Assembly (NCBI GenBank): GCA_002748285.1
Contig: PDSA01000033.1
Coordinates: 1 to 64,000 of the forward strand
Source of the DNA: Rhodobacterales bacterium
Lineage (GTDB): Bacteria; Pseudomonadota; Alphaproteobacteria; Rhodobacterales; Rhodobacteraceae
DNA: 64,000 nt
Direction: 5' to 3'
In this document: piece after piece, positions 18,367 to 28,295 of the stretch
How positions within the stretch are numbered: position 1 is the first letter of the stretch
Layout of the letters: each line of letters starts with the position of its first letter
Program-made: the position numbers and the translations under genes
The notes under the pieces: generated by a model
Seen by the model: only the letters and a program-made list of their open reading frames with translations
What the model was told of the DNA's origin: nothing
Database searches by the model: none

Positions 18367-18921
18367 ATGTCAAACCTGATCGCCAAAGCCGCCATTGATC
18401 GCAAATTGGCCGAAATCATCCAGCCCGTGATTGAGGGTATGGGGTATGAGCTGGTGCGGGTGCGCCTGCAAGGGGGCAAAAACAAAGTGCTGCAAATCAT
18501 GGCCGAACGCCCCGAGGGCGGCATCGAGGTTGATGATTGCGCCGAAATCTCCACCGCGCTTTCGGCCATTCTGGATGTTGAGGATCCGGTCTCTGATCCT
18601 TATGCGCTCGAGGTCTCCAGCCCCGGGATCGACCGGCCGCTGACCCGGCTCAAGGATTTCGATCTGTGGAACGGCTATGAGGCCAAGCTGGAAACCGAAG
18701 AGCTGGTCGATGGCCGCCGCCGCTTTAAGGGCGAACTGGCCGGCACTCTGGATGACGAAGTGCTGATCACCATTCAGGAAGGCACGATCGGGTTGAAATT
18801 TGACTGGCTGTCCGACGCCAAGCTGGTTTTGACCGATGATCTGATTAGCGAAATGCTCCGCCAGCGCAAGGCCGCGGGCGATACCAATGAAACCACCGAT
18901 TCAGACACCAAAGAGGGCTGA
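18367..18921 (+). CDS. rimP: Ribosome maturation factor RimP
   Basis: Needed for maturation of the 30S subunit. The 184-residue protein shows the amino-terminal alpha/beta domain ([19 protein letters not shown]), [16 protein letters not shown] and [14 protein letters not shown], then the SH3-like carboxyl domain and an acidic tail. It opens the operon rimP-nusA-ylxR-infB, and nusA begins one base after its stop. The upstream stem-loop may control the operon. Confidence 0.96.
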   Translation: MSNLIAKAAIDRKLAEIIQPVIEGMGYELVRVRLQGGKNKVLQIMAERPEGGIEVDDCAEISTALSAILDVEDPVSDPYALEVSSPGIDRPLTRLKDFDLWNGYEAKLETEELVDGRRRFKGELAGTLDDEVLITIQEGTIGLKFDWLSDAKLVLTDDLISEMLRQRKAAGDTNETTDSDTKEG

Positions 18922-18922
18922 C

Positions 18923-20539
18923 ATGGCTATTACCAGTGCAAACCAACTTGAATTGCTGCAAACCGCCGAGGCGGTTGCGCGCGAAAAAATGATCGACCCG
19001 GAATTGGTGATCGCCGCGATGGAAGAAAGTTTGGCCCGCGCCGCCAAATCGCGCTACGGCATGGAGATGGACATCCGCGTTTCCATCGACCGCAAGACTG
19101 GCCGGGCGACATTCAAGCGCTACCGCACCGTGGTCGCCGATGACGAGCTGGAAAACTATCAGGCCGAATTCACTGTTGAACAGGCCAAACAATATATGGA
19201 CGATCCGCAAATCGGGGACACTTTTGAAGAGGTCGTGCCGCCGGTTGAAATGGGCCGGATCGCGGCGCAATCGGCCAAGCAGGTGATCCTGCAAAAGGTC
19301 CGCGAGGCCGAGCGTGATCGTCAATACGAAGAATTCAAGGACAAGGTCGGCACCATCATCAACGGCGTGGTCAAGCGCGAGGAATACGGCAATGTCATCG
19401 TCGATATGGGCCGTGGCGAAGCCATCCTGCGACGCAATGAAAAGATCGGCCGCGAGAGCTATCGCCCCAATGAGCGCATCCGCTGCTACATCAAGGATGT
19501 TCGCCGCGAGGTGCGCGGCCCGCAGATTTTCCTCAGCCGCACCGATCCGCAATTCATGGCCGAGCTGTTCAAGATGGAAGTGCCGGAGATCTATGATGGC
19601 ATCATCGAAATCAAGGCCGTGGCCCGTGATCCCGGTTCGCGCGCCAAGATCGCTGTGATCTCTTATGACAGCTCGATTGATCCGGTCGGGGCTTGTGTCG
19701 GGATGCGCGGCAGCCGGGTTCAGGCGGTGGTGAACGAGCTTCAGGGCGAAAAAATCGACATCATCCCCTGGAACGAAGACGCGCCGACATTTCTGGTCAA
19801 CGCTTTGCAACCGGCTGAGGTGTCCAAAGTGGTTCTTGACGAAGAAGCCGAGCGCATCGAAGTCGTGGTGCCCGATGAGCAGCTGTCGCTGGCCATTGGC
19901 CGCCGGGGTCAGAATGTGCGTCTGGCCAGCCAGCTGACCGGTCTGGACATCGACATCCTGACCGAAGCCGAAGAATCCGAGCGCCGTCAGAAAGAATTCG
20001 CCGTGCGCACCAAAATGTTCATGCAGGCGCTGGATGTGGATGAGTTTTTCTCGCAACTGCTGGTGGCTGAGGGCTTTTCCTCGCTGGAGGAGGTTGCCTA
20101 TGTCGAGTTGGACGAGTTGCTGGTGATCGACGGCGTCGACGAAGATACCGCCAAGGAATTGCAGGCCCGCGCTTGTGACTACCTTGAGGCCGCCAACAAA
20201 AAGGCGATGGAAGCCGCCCGTGAATTGGGGGTTGAGGATAGCCTGATCGCCTTTGAAGGGCTGACTCCGCAAATGCTGGAAGCGCTGGGCAAGGATGGCA
20301 TCAAGACGATTGAAGATTTCGCCACCTGTGCCGATTGGGAGCTTTCCGGCGGCTGGACCACCGTCGATGGCGAGCGGGTCAAGGATGACGGGGTGCTGGA
20401 AGAATTCGATGTCTCATTGCAAGAGGCCCAAAACATGGTAATGACGGCCCGGATCCAGCTGGGTTGGGTCGATCCGGCCGAGCTGGAAGCCGAAGAGGGC
20501 AACGAGGCCGGCGAATTGAGCGAGGAGGCCGAGGCCTGA
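18923..20539 (+). CDS. nusA: Transcription termination/antitermination protein NusA
   Basis: RNA polymerase-associated elongation factor affecting pausing, termination and rRNA antitermination. The 538-residue protein has the amino-terminal polymerase-binding domain, an S1 domain near 135-200 (GTIINGVVKREEYGNVIVD), two KH domains (GACVGMRGSRVQAVV, LAIGRRGQNVRLAS) and carboxyl-terminal acidic/helix-hairpin-helix repeats. The ATG at 18923 is nearly contiguous with the rimP stop, indicating translational coupling. Confidence 0.97.
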   Translation: MAITSANQLELLQTAEAVAREKMIDPELVIAAMEESLARAAKSRYGMEMDIRVSIDRKTGRATFKRYRTVVADDELENYQAEFTVEQAKQYMDDPQIGDTFEEVVPPVEMGRIAAQSAKQVILQKVREAERDRQYEEFKDKVGTIINGVVKREEYGNVIVDMGRGEAILRRNEKIGRESYRPNERIRCYIKDVRREVRGPQIFLSRTDPQFMAELFKMEVPEIYDGIIEIKAVARDPGSRAKIAVISYDSSIDPVGACVGMRGSRVQAVVNELQGEKIDIIPWNEDAPTFLVNALQPAEVSKVVLDEEAERIEVVVPDEQLSLAIGRRGQNVRLASQLTGLDIDILTEAEESERRQKEFAVRTKMFMQALDVDEFFSQLLVAEGFSSLEEVAYVELDELLVIDGVDEDTAKELQARACDYLEAANKKAMEAARELGVEDSLIAFEGLTPQMLEALGKDGIKTIEDFATCADWELSGGWTTVDGERVKDDGVLEEFDVSLQEAQNMVMTARIQLGWVDPAELEAEEGNEAGELSEEAEA

Positions 20540-20561
20540 GTTCACGGGGTCGGATCAACCA

Positions 20562-21134
20562 ATGACGCATCAGCACCACAAAAAAGATTCCGGGGCCGTT
20601 GAACGGCGCTGCATCGCCACCGGTGCCACCGCGCCCAAGGCGGGGATGATCCGTTTCGTGGTCGGCCCGGATGGCTGGCTGGTGCCGGATGTGCTGCAAA
20701 AGCTGCCCGGGCGTGGCATTTGGGTGTCGGCGGATCGGGCGGCTCTGCAAAAGGCGGTGAAAAAGGGGCTGTTTGCCCGAGCCGCCAAACAGCCGGTGAC
20801 GCTGCCCGATGATCTGATCGGTCTGACCGAGGCAGCCTTGGCCAAACGGCTGATCGAGCTGATCTCGCTGGCCCGCAAGGCTGGTCTGGCGGTGACAGGT
20901 TATGAAAAGGTCAAAAGCTGGCTGATCAGCGAACGGGCGCGGGTTTTGTTGCAGGCTAGGGATGGCTCGGAACGGGGCAAGTCCCGACTGCGCGCCCCCG
21001 GTGGTCCGGATGGTTTTATCGGAATCCTGACGGGCCAAGAATTAGGTTTGGCTTTTGGCCGAGAAAATGTGATACATGGGGCGCTTGCGGCTGGTGGACT
21101 CACAAAACGTGTTGTAGAGGAAGCAGCAATGTAA
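20562..21134 (+). CDS. YlxR-family nucleic acid-binding protein with L7Ae-like tail; 3' end truncated
   Basis: This is a 190-residue protein. The amino half is the YlxR/DUF448 fold ([32 protein letters not shown]), and the carboxyl half is L7Ae/L30e-like ([17 protein letters not shown]). The usual position between nusA and infB is kept. The frame ends at VVEEAAM followed at once by infB coding sequence. In relatives, as I recall them, the protein runs on for some 15 residues and a short spacer follows before infB starts. That suggests the carboxyl tip was lost in the same small deletion that removed the infB start. Confidence 0.85.
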   Translation: MTHQHHKKDSGAVERRCIATGATAPKAGMIRFVVGPDGWLVPDVLQKLPGRGIWVSADRAALQKAVKKGLFARAAKQPVTLPDDLIGLTEAALAKRLIELISLARKAGLAVTGYEKVKSWLISERARVLLQARDGSERGKSRLRAPGGPDGFIGILTGQELGLAFGRENVIHGALAAGGLTKRVVEEAAM

Positions 21135-21172
21135 AGCAGAGCTTTAGCCACGGGCGCACCAAGAGTGTCGTA

Positions 21173-23572
21173 GTGGAAACCAAGCGCAAACGCGTTGTGG
21201 TGCCCAAGCCTGGTGGGGCTAAACCGCAGATCGGCGGCAAGAACAAAGTTGTCCAGACTGCTCCGTCCTCGAAGCGGCCTGCGGGGATTTCCGATGCGGA
21301 GCTGGAGCGGCGCATGAAAGCGCTGAAGCTGGCCAAGGCCCGCGAGGCCGAGGATGCCGCCAAGCGCAAGGCCGAAGAAGAGGCCCGCATCGCCGAACGC
21401 GAGCGCCGCAAGGCCGAGGCCGAGGCCAAGCTTCAGGAAGAACGCGAACGCGTTGAGCGCCAAAAGGCCAAGGAAGAGGAAAAAGAGCGCACCCGTCAGG
21501 CCGCATCCGAGGCCGAAAAACGCGAGCAGGCTCTGGCGCAGGCGCGGTCGCAACCGGCTCCTGATCCGGCGGATCGTAGCGTAGGCAAGCCCTCTTCGGC
21601 TCCGCGCAAGCCTGATGCCGACAATCGCAGCCGTCAGCCCAAGGGCAACAAGGGCCGCGATGGTGGCGGTGGGCGGCGCTCGGGTAAACTGACGCTCAAT
21701 CAGGCGCTGTCTGGCGATGGCAACCGGCAGCGTTCGATGGCGGCGATGAAGCGCCAGCAGGAACGCGCCCGGCAAAAGGCGATGGGTGCACCGGTTGAAC
21801 GTGAAAAGATCATCCATGACGTGCAGGTTCCCGAAGCCATTGTGGTGTCCGAGCTGGCACATCGCATGGCGGAGCGGGTCGCCGATGTGGTCAAGGCGCT
21901 GATGAATATGGGCATGATGGTGACCCAGAACCAATCTATTGATGCGGACACGGCTGAATTGATTGTCGAAGAATTCGGCCACCGTGTTGTGCGGGTTTCG
22001 GACGCTGATGTTGAGGACGTGATTCATGCCGAAGAAGACAAAGAAGAAGATCTGCAACCCCGTCCACCGGTGATCACGGTGATGGGCCATGTGGATCACG
22101 GCAAAACCTCTTTGCTGGATGCCATTCGCCACACCAAGGTGGTTTCGGGCGAGGCCGGCGGCATTACCCAGCATATCGGCGCCTATCAGGTGCAAACCGA
22201 TGACGGGGCGGTGTTGACCTTCCTGGATACGCCGGGCCACGCCGCGTTTACGTCGATGCGTTCCCGCGGGGCGCAGGTGACCGATATTGTAGTGCTGGTG
22301 GTGGCCGCTGATGACGCGGTGATGCCGCAAACCATAGAGGCGATCAACCACGCCAAAGCGGCGGGTGTGCCGATGATCGTGGCGATCAACAAGATCGACC
22401 GCCCCGGCGCCAACCCGGACAAGGTGCGCACCGATCTGCTGCAACATGAGGTGATTGTTGAGAAAATGTCGGGTGACGTGCTGGATGTCGAGGTTTCGGC
22501 GATCAATGGCACGGGGCTGGATGAGCTGCTGGAAAATATCGGTTTGCAGGCGGAATTGCTTGATCTCAAGGCCAACCCGAGCCGCGCCGCGACTGGTGCG
22601 GTGATCGAAGCCAAGCTAGATGTCGGCCGCGGCCCGGTGGCCACGGTGCTGGTGCAAAACGGCACCTTGCGCCAGGGCGATATTTTCGTAGTGGGCGAGC
22701 AATACGGCAAGGTCCGCGCCCTGATCAATGACCGCGGCGAGCGCATCAAAGAGGCCGGGCCTTCGGTTCCGGTCGAGGTGCTGGGCCTGAACGGCACACC
22801 CGAAGCCGGTGACGTGCTGAACGTGGTTGAAACCGATGCTCAGGCCCGCGAAATCGCACAATTCCGGGCGCGTGCAGCCAAAGAAAAACGCGCAACCCTT
22901 GGCGCGGCCACCACGCTGGAACAGCTGATGGAAAAAGCCAAGGCGGATGAAAACGTCGCCGAGATGCCCATTCTGGTCAAGGCAGATGTGCAGGGCTCTG
23001 CCGAGGCGATCGTGCAGGCCATGGCCAAGATCGGCAATGAAGAGGTGCGGGTGCGGGTGCTGCATTCGGGCGTTGGCGCGATTACCGAAAGCGATATCAG
23101 TCTGGCCGAAGCCTCGAACGCGCCGGTGTTTGGCTTTAACGTGCGGGCCAATACCTCGGCCCGTAACAGCGCCAATCAGAAGGGCATCGAGATCCGCTAT
23201 TACTCGGTGATTTACGATCTGGTGGATGACGTCAAGGCGGCGGCTTCGGGGCTGCTGGGGGCTGAGATCCGCGAGAACTTCATCGGCTATGCGAAGATCC
23301 AAGAGGTGTTCAAAGTCACCGGCGTTGGCCGGGTGGCGGGCTGTCTGGTGACCGAAGGCGTGGCGCGGCGGTCTGCCGGGGTGCGTTTGCTGCGTGACAA
23401 TGTGGTGATCCATGAGGGCACGTTGAAAACTCTCAAGCGCTTCAAGGACGAAGTGGCCGAGGTTCAGTCCGGTCAGGAATGCGGCATGGCGTTTGAAAGT
23501 TATGAGGACATCCGCGCCGGTGACGTGATCGAAATCTTTGAGCGTGAAGAGATCGAACGCAAGCTGGACTGA
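21173..23572 (+). CDS. infB: Translation initiation factor IF-2, amino end damaged
   Basis: GTPase that delivers initiator tRNA to the 30S subunit. The product is about 800 residues: a charged Lys/Glu-rich coiled amino region, the IF2_N motif, then the G domain with [20 protein letters not shown] and NKID, and two beta-barrel domains. The frame is open upstream to about 21131, reading [20 protein letters not shown], which is the conserved sequence some 20 residues inside other alphaproteobacterial IF-2 proteins. The normal ATG and about 18-20 residues before it are absent, and the first usable start is a GTG at 21173 without a clear ribosome site. Because IF-2 is essential, this is either an assembly error or a gene that now relies on an internal start. 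A strong terminator follows. Confidence 0.9.
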   Translation: METKRKRVVVPKPGGAKPQIGGKNKVVQTAPSSKRPAGISDAELERRMKALKLAKAREAEDAAKRKAEEEARIAERERRKAEAEAKLQEERERVERQKAKEEEKERTRQAASEAEKREQALAQARSQPAPDPADRSVGKPSSAPRKPDADNRSRQPKGNKGRDGGGGRRSGKLTLNQALSGDGNRQRSMAAMKRQQERARQKAMGAPVEREKIIHDVQVPEAIVVSELAHRMAERVADVVKALMNMGMMVTQNQSIDADTAELIVEEFGHRVVRVSDADVEDVIHAEEDKEEDLQPRPPVITVMGHVDHGKTSLLDAIRHTKVVSGEAGGITQHIGAYQVQTDDGAVLTFLDTPGHAAFTSMRSRGAQVTDIVVLVVAADDAVMPQTIEAINHAKAAGVPMIVAINKIDRPGANPDKVRTDLLQHEVIVEKMSGDVLDVEVSAINGTGLDELLENIGLQAELLDLKANPSRAATGAVIEAKLDVGRGPVATVLVQNGTLRQGDIFVVGEQYGKVRALINDRGERIKEAGPSVPVEVLGLNGTPEAGDVLNVVETDAQAREIAQFRARAAKEKRATLGAATTLEQLMEKAKADENVAEMPILVKADVQGSAEAIVQAMAKIGNEEVRVRVLHSGVGAITESDISLAEASNAPVFGFNVRANTSARNSANQKGIEIRYYSVIYDLVDDVKAAASGLLGAEIRENFIGYAKIQEVFKVTGVGRVAGCLVTEGVARRSAGVRLLRDNVVIHEGTLKTLKRFKDEVAEVQSGQECGMAFESYEDIRAGDVIEIFEREEIERKLD

Positions 23573-23594
23573 TATTGTTCGGTATTTGATTGGG

Positions 23595-23622
23595 AAAGGG
23601 GGGCTGCGGTGCCCCCCTTTTT
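23595..23622 (+). terminator. Intrinsic terminator after infB
   Basis: AAAGGGGGGC at 23595-23604 pairs with GCCCCCCTTT at 23611-23620 around TGCGGT, with the T-run extending to 23622. It lies 22 bases after the infB stop and closes the rimP-infB operon. Confidence 0.93.
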
Positions 23623-23630
23623 CGTTTGTG

Positions 23631-23783
23631 ATGCCATTGGATTTGGGCCGTTTTCCTTCCCGCATTTTGCAACCACGACGCCAAGCAGTGGACGTTTGGG
23701 TTTTGGATGGTTACAATCAAAGGTGGAGCGCAGGGGAGAACGCCTTGCTGGTGGCTTGGAAAGAGGGATGTGCCAATGCGTGA
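23631..23783 (+). CDS. Possible 50-residue small protein
   Basis: An ATG at 23631 opens a frame of 50 codons rich in basic and aromatic residues (VDVWVLDGYNQRWSAGENAL). I do not recognise it. It has no clear ribosome site. Its end overlaps the start of the following small membrane-protein frame by eight bases, an arrangement seen in coupled genes. It may be a chance frame. Confidence 0.25.
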   Translation: MPLDLGRFPSRILQPRRQAVDVWVLDGYNQRWSAGENALLVAWKEGCANA

Positions 23784-23952
23784 GGACATGAGTCCAGAGG
23801 AATTACTTGCGGCGCTCGGAAGTGTGATCGGCATTCGAATCTTTCAGGTTGTGATTGTGGTTTTTGCAACATGGTCGGATGGAGTCACCGGTCTGTTTGG
23901 CGGCCTGTTTCTTGCTTGGATTATATCGTTCGGTTTGCCCCCGCGCGCTTGA
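23776..23952 (+). CDS. Small membrane protein, unknown function
   Basis: This 58-residue frame starts at an ATG preceded by AGAGGG. It has a short acidic amino end (MREDMSPEELLAALGSVIG) and two hydrophobic stretches (IRIFQVVIVVFATW and LFGGLFLAWIISFGL). The composition and ribosome site favour a real gene. I do not recognise the family. It follows the infB terminator and would need its own promoter. Confidence 0.45.
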   Translation: MREDMSPEELLAALGSVIGIRIFQVVIVVFATWSDGVTGLFGGLFLAWIISFGLPPRA

Positions 23953-24319
23953 CAGCTCAGGCTCTTTCTTTTGCAGCGCTGGACACCAGCAACGGTTTGT
24001 GGTCGGGCTTCGGGTTTTGAGACCCTACAATCGTTGAAGATGTCTGCTCTTGCCCTCCGCAAGGGTCTTCAACCACAGCATCTCGGTTCTTGGCCACATC
24101 TTCAATCAGACCAAACCCATCGCCATAACCGGGTCTCTGCGCCCATTTCTGGCAGATAAAGAGCGAACAAACGCGCTGGACGATCGAGCCTGAAAAAGGG
24201 GGCAGGGCGTTGGGGGCCGGTTTTGGCCAGATGCTGCGCTCAGCGGTGACAATCAGAACAAGACAAAAGGGCCGGATTGTGCTACTTACCGGTTGTGCCG
24301 CATGGGGGGAAGGGCCGAT
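23953..24319. other. Gene-free gap before the membrane hydrolase
   Basis: No supported gene. The minus strand has an open, protein-like frame through part of this gap, but it overlaps the following gene and has no good start. I see no strong hairpin or repeat. A promoter for the hydrolase gene is presumably near its 3' end. Confidence 0.4.
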
Positions 24320-26131
24320 ATGACCAACGCTCAAACCGATGAAAACGTCAAAACAGAGAAGCCCGGTGGCACGGGCTATACGGCGGTGCTGTATGTGCAT
24401 GGCATGGGCAATCAGCGCCGTTTCGAAGAGGTCAGCCGCCTGATTGATGCCGTTGATACTTATCTGTCCAATTCTTACCATCAGCGCGGCGAAAAGCCGG
24501 GGATCCTGACCAAAATCAAACCGCGGATCGAGCAATGCCGGGCGTCGAAAGGCGATGATGTCACCTATATCCGAACGCGTCATGTCACCCCCGGTGCCCC
24601 CGGAGAGCGGACGTCGTCAGAGGCCCGGTTTTACGAAATCTACTGGGCTCCTGTCATGGCCGGGGTGCGCTCGCCTGCTGCTGTGGCCAAGTGGATTTTC
24701 TTGCAGGCCAAACGCCCCCTGCAAACCTGTTTCAGCCCCTGGCGGGAACGCCATCGCCTGCGCCGCTCTGTCCTGGCGGAATTGCACGAGGACAAATCAA
24801 ACTGGCCGGAAACCACCCGGGAAGCGGATTTTGGCAAGCTTCTGCGCCTTTACGCGGATTTCGAGCGCCTTGATGCCAAGCGTGATTTTCCCGAAGGGCA
24901 TTTCGAGCAGTTTCTGTCTTTTATCGAAACAGAGTATTCCAAACGCCCGGAGACCACACACCGCCTGATCACGCTGGCCCGGGCTTGGCATCGCGCCTAT
25001 CTGCGGATGGAGGCGCGTAATATTTTCTTTATCACAACCATCCTGCTGGCCATGATTTTGACCGGCGGTTTGTTGATTTGGTCGATCCTGTCGATCCTGC
25101 AGCTTGTTTCCGGGTCTTCATTCCTTGCGGATAGCAGGCTGCCCTTTGCCGAATATCTGCGTCAGAATTTTCACCCCTCGGTTTCCACGGCCACGGGTCT
25201 TTTGGTGAATTTGCTGATTGCTTTCGGGCTGGGCAAGTTTCTGAGCGGCCATATGGGGGATGTCGAAGCGTGGGTCACCTATGAGGAAACCGACGAAAAG
25301 CACATCCGAAGACGCCGTGTTCTCGACGAGGCAACCCGCATCGTGGCGCATGTGTTGCTGGACCCCCGCTGTGAACGTGTGGTGGTGGTCAGTCATAGCC
25401 TGGGCACCAGCGTTGCGCATGATATGTTGCTTGCTCTGGCGCGGAACAACCGTGCGCGCAATTCGGCCAATCCGATCAAGGGGCCGGTGCCGTTGGAAAA
25501 AATCAGTCATTTCGTGACGATTGCCAGCCCGATCGACAAGATCAACTATTTTTTCGAAAGCACCCGCAGCGCGTTTCATCGCTATATCCGCATTGTTGAT
25601 ACCTTGCGGGGGGACATCAGCGAAGCCCCCTTTGCCAAGAACCGCAAACCCCATATCCATTGGGTCAATTTCTGGGATCAGGCCGACATCATCAGTGGCG
25701 CACTGCATTCGCCTGTCGGACGCCGGGGGCTGCGCAATCGGGTTGACAATGTTCATGTTGCCAATCTGTATGCGCCGGATCCGGGTGCGTCTCATTCGGC
25801 CTATTTTGGCAATCGTGCGGTGATCTCAAAGCTGTTCGAGATGATCTATCTGAACCGTTACAATTTCAGAGAAGCCCCCCTGCGGGATGGTCAGGAGGGC
25901 CGTGACTATGACGGCATGATGCTTGGCCCCGGCGAGGAAAAAGGCCTGCATCGGCATTTCTTTCGTTTGGTTTTGGCGCTGCCGTGGCTGGGCCTTGTTT
26001 ATTTCGGCTTGCTTTTCGCCGGTGCGGGCGTTTTGGCGGGTGTGACCTTTGGTGTGATCATCGCCCTTTGCGTCATGATCGGCGCGAGTATGCTGTGGCG
26101 TAAGCTGCGTGGCGCAAGGCAGGATCTGTGA
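24320..26131 (+). CDS. Membrane-anchored alpha/beta hydrolase-like protein
   Basis: This 603-residue protein combines a serine-hydrolase fold with membrane segments. VLYVHGMGNQRRF near residue 25 resembles an oxyanion-hole strand, and VVVVSHSLGTSVAHD near 360 is a nucleophile elbow (S-H-S-L-G). Two hydrophobic segments lie at about 240-265 and 290-315, between the strand and the elbow, and two more are at the carboxyl end. The catalytic domain therefore appears split by a membrane hairpin. The ATG at 24320 follows GGGGGAAGGG. I do not recognise a named family; a lipase or thioesterase acting at the membrane is possible. No operon partner is evident. Confidence 0.7.
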   Translation: MTNAQTDENVKTEKPGGTGYTAVLYVHGMGNQRRFEEVSRLIDAVDTYLSNSYHQRGEKPGILTKIKPRIEQCRASKGDDVTYIRTRHVTPGAPGERTSSEARFYEIYWAPVMAGVRSPAAVAKWIFLQAKRPLQTCFSPWRERHRLRRSVLAELHEDKSNWPETTREADFGKLLRLYADFERLDAKRDFPEGHFEQFLSFIETEYSKRPETTHRLITLARAWHRAYLRMEARNIFFITTILLAMILTGGLLIWSILSILQLVSGSSFLADSRLPFAEYLRQNFHPSVSTATGLLVNLLIAFGLGKFLSGHMGDVEAWVTYEETDEKHIRRRRVLDEATRIVAHVLLDPRCERVVVVSHSLGTSVAHDMLLALARNNRARNSANPIKGPVPLEKISHFVTIASPIDKINYFFESTRSAFHRYIRIVDTLRGDISEAPFAKNRKPHIHWVNFWDQADIISGALHSPVGRRGLRNRVDNVHVANLYAPDPGASHSAYFGNRAVISKLFEMIYLNRYNFREAPLRDGQEGRDYDGMMLGPGEEKGLHRHFFRLVLALPWLGLVYFGLLFAGAGVLAGVTFGVIIALCVMIGASMLWRKLRGARQDL

Positions 26132-26233
26132 TCAAGAGGCCTGCTTACCCCGATGCGCCATTCATAACGACCTCTGTATCATGCCGGTTTCAGTCCGCAA
26201 CGCCGTCCTTAAGCCTGCCGGGGGCAGGGGGCT

Positions 26234-27049
26234 TTAGCTTTGCCAGTTCTCAATCAGCTCGACCGCCTCTTGCGCGGTTTCGACGAATTTGAATAGTTCC
26301 AGATCTTCGGCGCTGATGGTGCCGGCTTCTGACAGAGCCTCCCAGTTGATGATGTCGCGCCAGAATGTTTCGCCAAACAGCAAAAACGGCACCCGCTGCA
26401 TCCGCCGGGTTTGGATCAGCGTCAGGGTTTCAAACATCTCATCCAGCGTGCCAAACCCGCCGGGGAACACGGCAACCGCCTTGGCGCGCATCAGGAAATG
26501 CATCTTGCGGATCGCGAAATAGTGGAAGTTGAAACACAGATCCGGGGTGACATAGGCGTTTGGCGCTTGTTCATGCGGCAAGACGATGTTCAGGCCAATC
26601 GACACCCCGCCTGCATCCAGTGCCCCACGGTTGCCGGCCTCCATCACGCCGGGGCCGCCGCCGGTGACGATCACATTTTCCTTGCCGCCATTGCCGTTGC
26701 TTTTCAAGGTCATCAGCCGGGCAAATTCGCGGGCCTCCTGATAGTATTTTGACAGCTCCGCCAGTGTGTTGGTGCGGGCGGTGTGCTTTTGCGCGGGCTC
26801 AGGGATGCGGGCACCGCCAAACAGAACGATGGTTGAGTCAATCCCGGCCTCATCCAGCGCCAATTCCGGTTTGAGCAGTTCCAGCTGCAACCGCACCGGG
26901 CGCAGCTCATCCCGGCACAGAAACGCATCATCGGCAAAGGCCAGCCGGTAAGACGGCGCCCGGGTTTGCGGGGTATCGGGGATGTCGCGGGCGGTTTCAA
27001 TATCCTGCCGTGAATGGCGCATGGGGTGCCTGCGGTGTTCTTTATTCAT
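26234..27049 (-). CDS. LOG-family nucleotide 5'-monophosphate phosphoribohydrolase
   Basis: This 271-residue protein belongs to the LOG/TIGR00730 family, which cleaves the N-glycosidic bond of nucleoside monophosphates (cytokinin-activating in plants, nucleotide salvage or stress in bacteria). The diagnostic motifs GGGPGVMEAGNRGA and PGGFGTLDEMFE are both present. An amino-terminal extension of about 65 residues precedes the Rossmann-like core, as in the longer bacterial subgroup. The ATG at 27049 is preceded by AGGAGAGG. It diverges from dapD with 93 bases between them. Confidence 0.92.
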   Translation of the reverse strand: MNKEHRRHPMRHSRQDIETARDIPDTPQTRAPSYRLAFADDAFLCRDELRPVRLQLELLKPELALDEAGIDSTIVLFGGARIPEPAQKHTARTNTLAELSKYYQEAREFARLMTLKSNGNGGKENVIVTGGGPGVMEAGNRGALDAGGVSIGLNIVLPHEQAPNAYVTPDLCFNFHYFAIRKMHFLMRAKAVAVFPGGFGTLDEMFETLTLIQTRRMQRVPFLLFGETFWRDIINWEALSEAGTISAEDLELFKFVETAQEAVELIENWQS

Positions 27050-27142
27050 TTGTTTGCCTCTCCTGTCGCATTGTATCGGCCAAAGCTTGCGTTTATATGC
27101 TGGTCCTTAACAAAGTCATAGATGTCTACAAGGAAGCGCCGA

Positions 27143-27917
27143 ATGTCAAACACCCAACTTGAAACCGTGATCGAAGCCGCATGGGATGCGCGCGACACCA
27201 TCACCCCTGCCACCACAGGCGAGGTGCGCGAGGCGATTGAGGACACTCTGAACGCGCTGGATAGCGGTGCGTTGCGGGTGGCGGAAAAGCAGACTGATGG
27301 CCGCTGGCATGTCAATCAATGGGCAAAAAAGGCGGTTCTGCTGGGGTTTCGCCTGCATGATATGGAGGCCATGTCCGGTGGCCCTCAGGGCAGCGACTGG
27401 TGGGATAAGGTTGATAGCAAGTTCAAGGGCTGGGGCGATGCGCAATGGAACAAGGCCGGGTTCCGGGCGGTTCCCGGTGCGATTGTCCGCAAATCGGCCT
27501 ATATTGCGCCCGGCGTGGTGCTGATGCCGTCTTTTGTCAATCTGGGGGCTTATGTGGACGAAGGCACCATGGTGGATACCTGGGCTTCGGTGGGCTCTTG
27601 TGCGCAGATCGATGCAGGCAGGGCCGACCATCATTGAGGATAACTGCTTTATCGGGGCGCGCTCTGAGGTGGTTGAGGGCTGTATCGTGCGCGAGGGTTC
27701 GGTTCTGGGGATGGGCGTTTATATTGGCCAATCCACCAAGATCGTTGATCGCGAAACCGGAGAAATCATGTATGGCGAAGTGCCCCCCTATTCGGTCGTG
27801 GTGGCCGGGAATATGCCGACCGGGAACAATATCAGCCTGTATTGCGCGGTGATTGTGAAACGGGTGGATGAAAAAACCCGCTCGAAAACCGAAATCAACG
27901 AGTTGCTGCGTGACTGA
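27143..27917 (+). pseudogene. dapD: Tetrahydrodipicolinate N-succinyltransferase, frameshifted by a short deletion
   Basis: The normal enzyme succinylates tetrahydrodipicolinate in lysine and diaminopimelate synthesis. The first 156 residues are intact from the ATG at 27143 (AAGGAAG upstream) to SVGSCAQI at 27610. The frame then changes, and [18 protein letters not shown] continues from about 27612 through the left-handed helix and [13 protein letters not shown] to the TGA at 27917. Family members, as I recall them, have about 18 more residues here (a GKNVHLSGG...LEP segment); 156+18+101 gives the usual 275. So about 53 bases are missing. The lost segment belongs to the hexapeptide coil. The gene is normally essential, so an assembly error must be excluded. 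Confidence 0.9.
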
Positions 27918-28278
27918 TCAACCAAACAAAAAGCGTTTCCGCCATCAGGTCTATACGCTGCTGGTCGAGGTCGGGCGCAAAGAGGGCGATGGCTTGCCCA
28001 AGGGCGCCAGCGGGGCGGCGCTGATGGTGTATGCTTCGGGCGTGGATGAGGCCGAGGCGGTGCGCGAAACGGTGGCGATTCTCAAGCAGGCCGAGATGGC
28101 ACCGCTGGATGTTACGGGTTATGGCACGTTGGAGGAACGCTTGCAGCAGGGCCATGACATTTCCGAGGATGAGCGCGGTTTGATGCAGCGGGCGCTGGAT
28201 GAGAACAGCGTGATCGTGGTGCAGATGACTCCGTTTTTTGAGGGTCATAAGCCGGCGGGGAAAGGGCGGCCGAACTGA
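27910..28278 (+). CDS. Conserved small cytosolic protein, unknown function
   Basis: This 122-residue soluble protein starts at a GTG at 27910, overlapping the dapD stop by eight bases, which suggests translational coupling. The sequence is regular alpha/beta ([52 protein letters not shown]) with no cysteines and no membrane segment. I do not recognise a named family. The position after dapD suggests a lysine-pathway or cell-wall neighbour, nothing firmer. Confidence 0.7.
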   Translation: MTDQPNKKRFRHQVYTLLVEVGRKEGDGLPKGASGAALMVYASGVDEAEAVRETVAILKQAEMAPLDVTGYGTLEERLQQGHDISEDERGLMQRALDENSVIVVQMTPFFEGHKPAGKGRPN

Positions 28279-28295
28279 GCGGGTTTGGGAAGGGC

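Noticed and set aside
23957..24583. Minus-strand frame ending in a soluble, protein-like stretch
   Set aside because: It overlaps the well-supported hydrolase gene and has no plausible start; the protein-like look is not enough.
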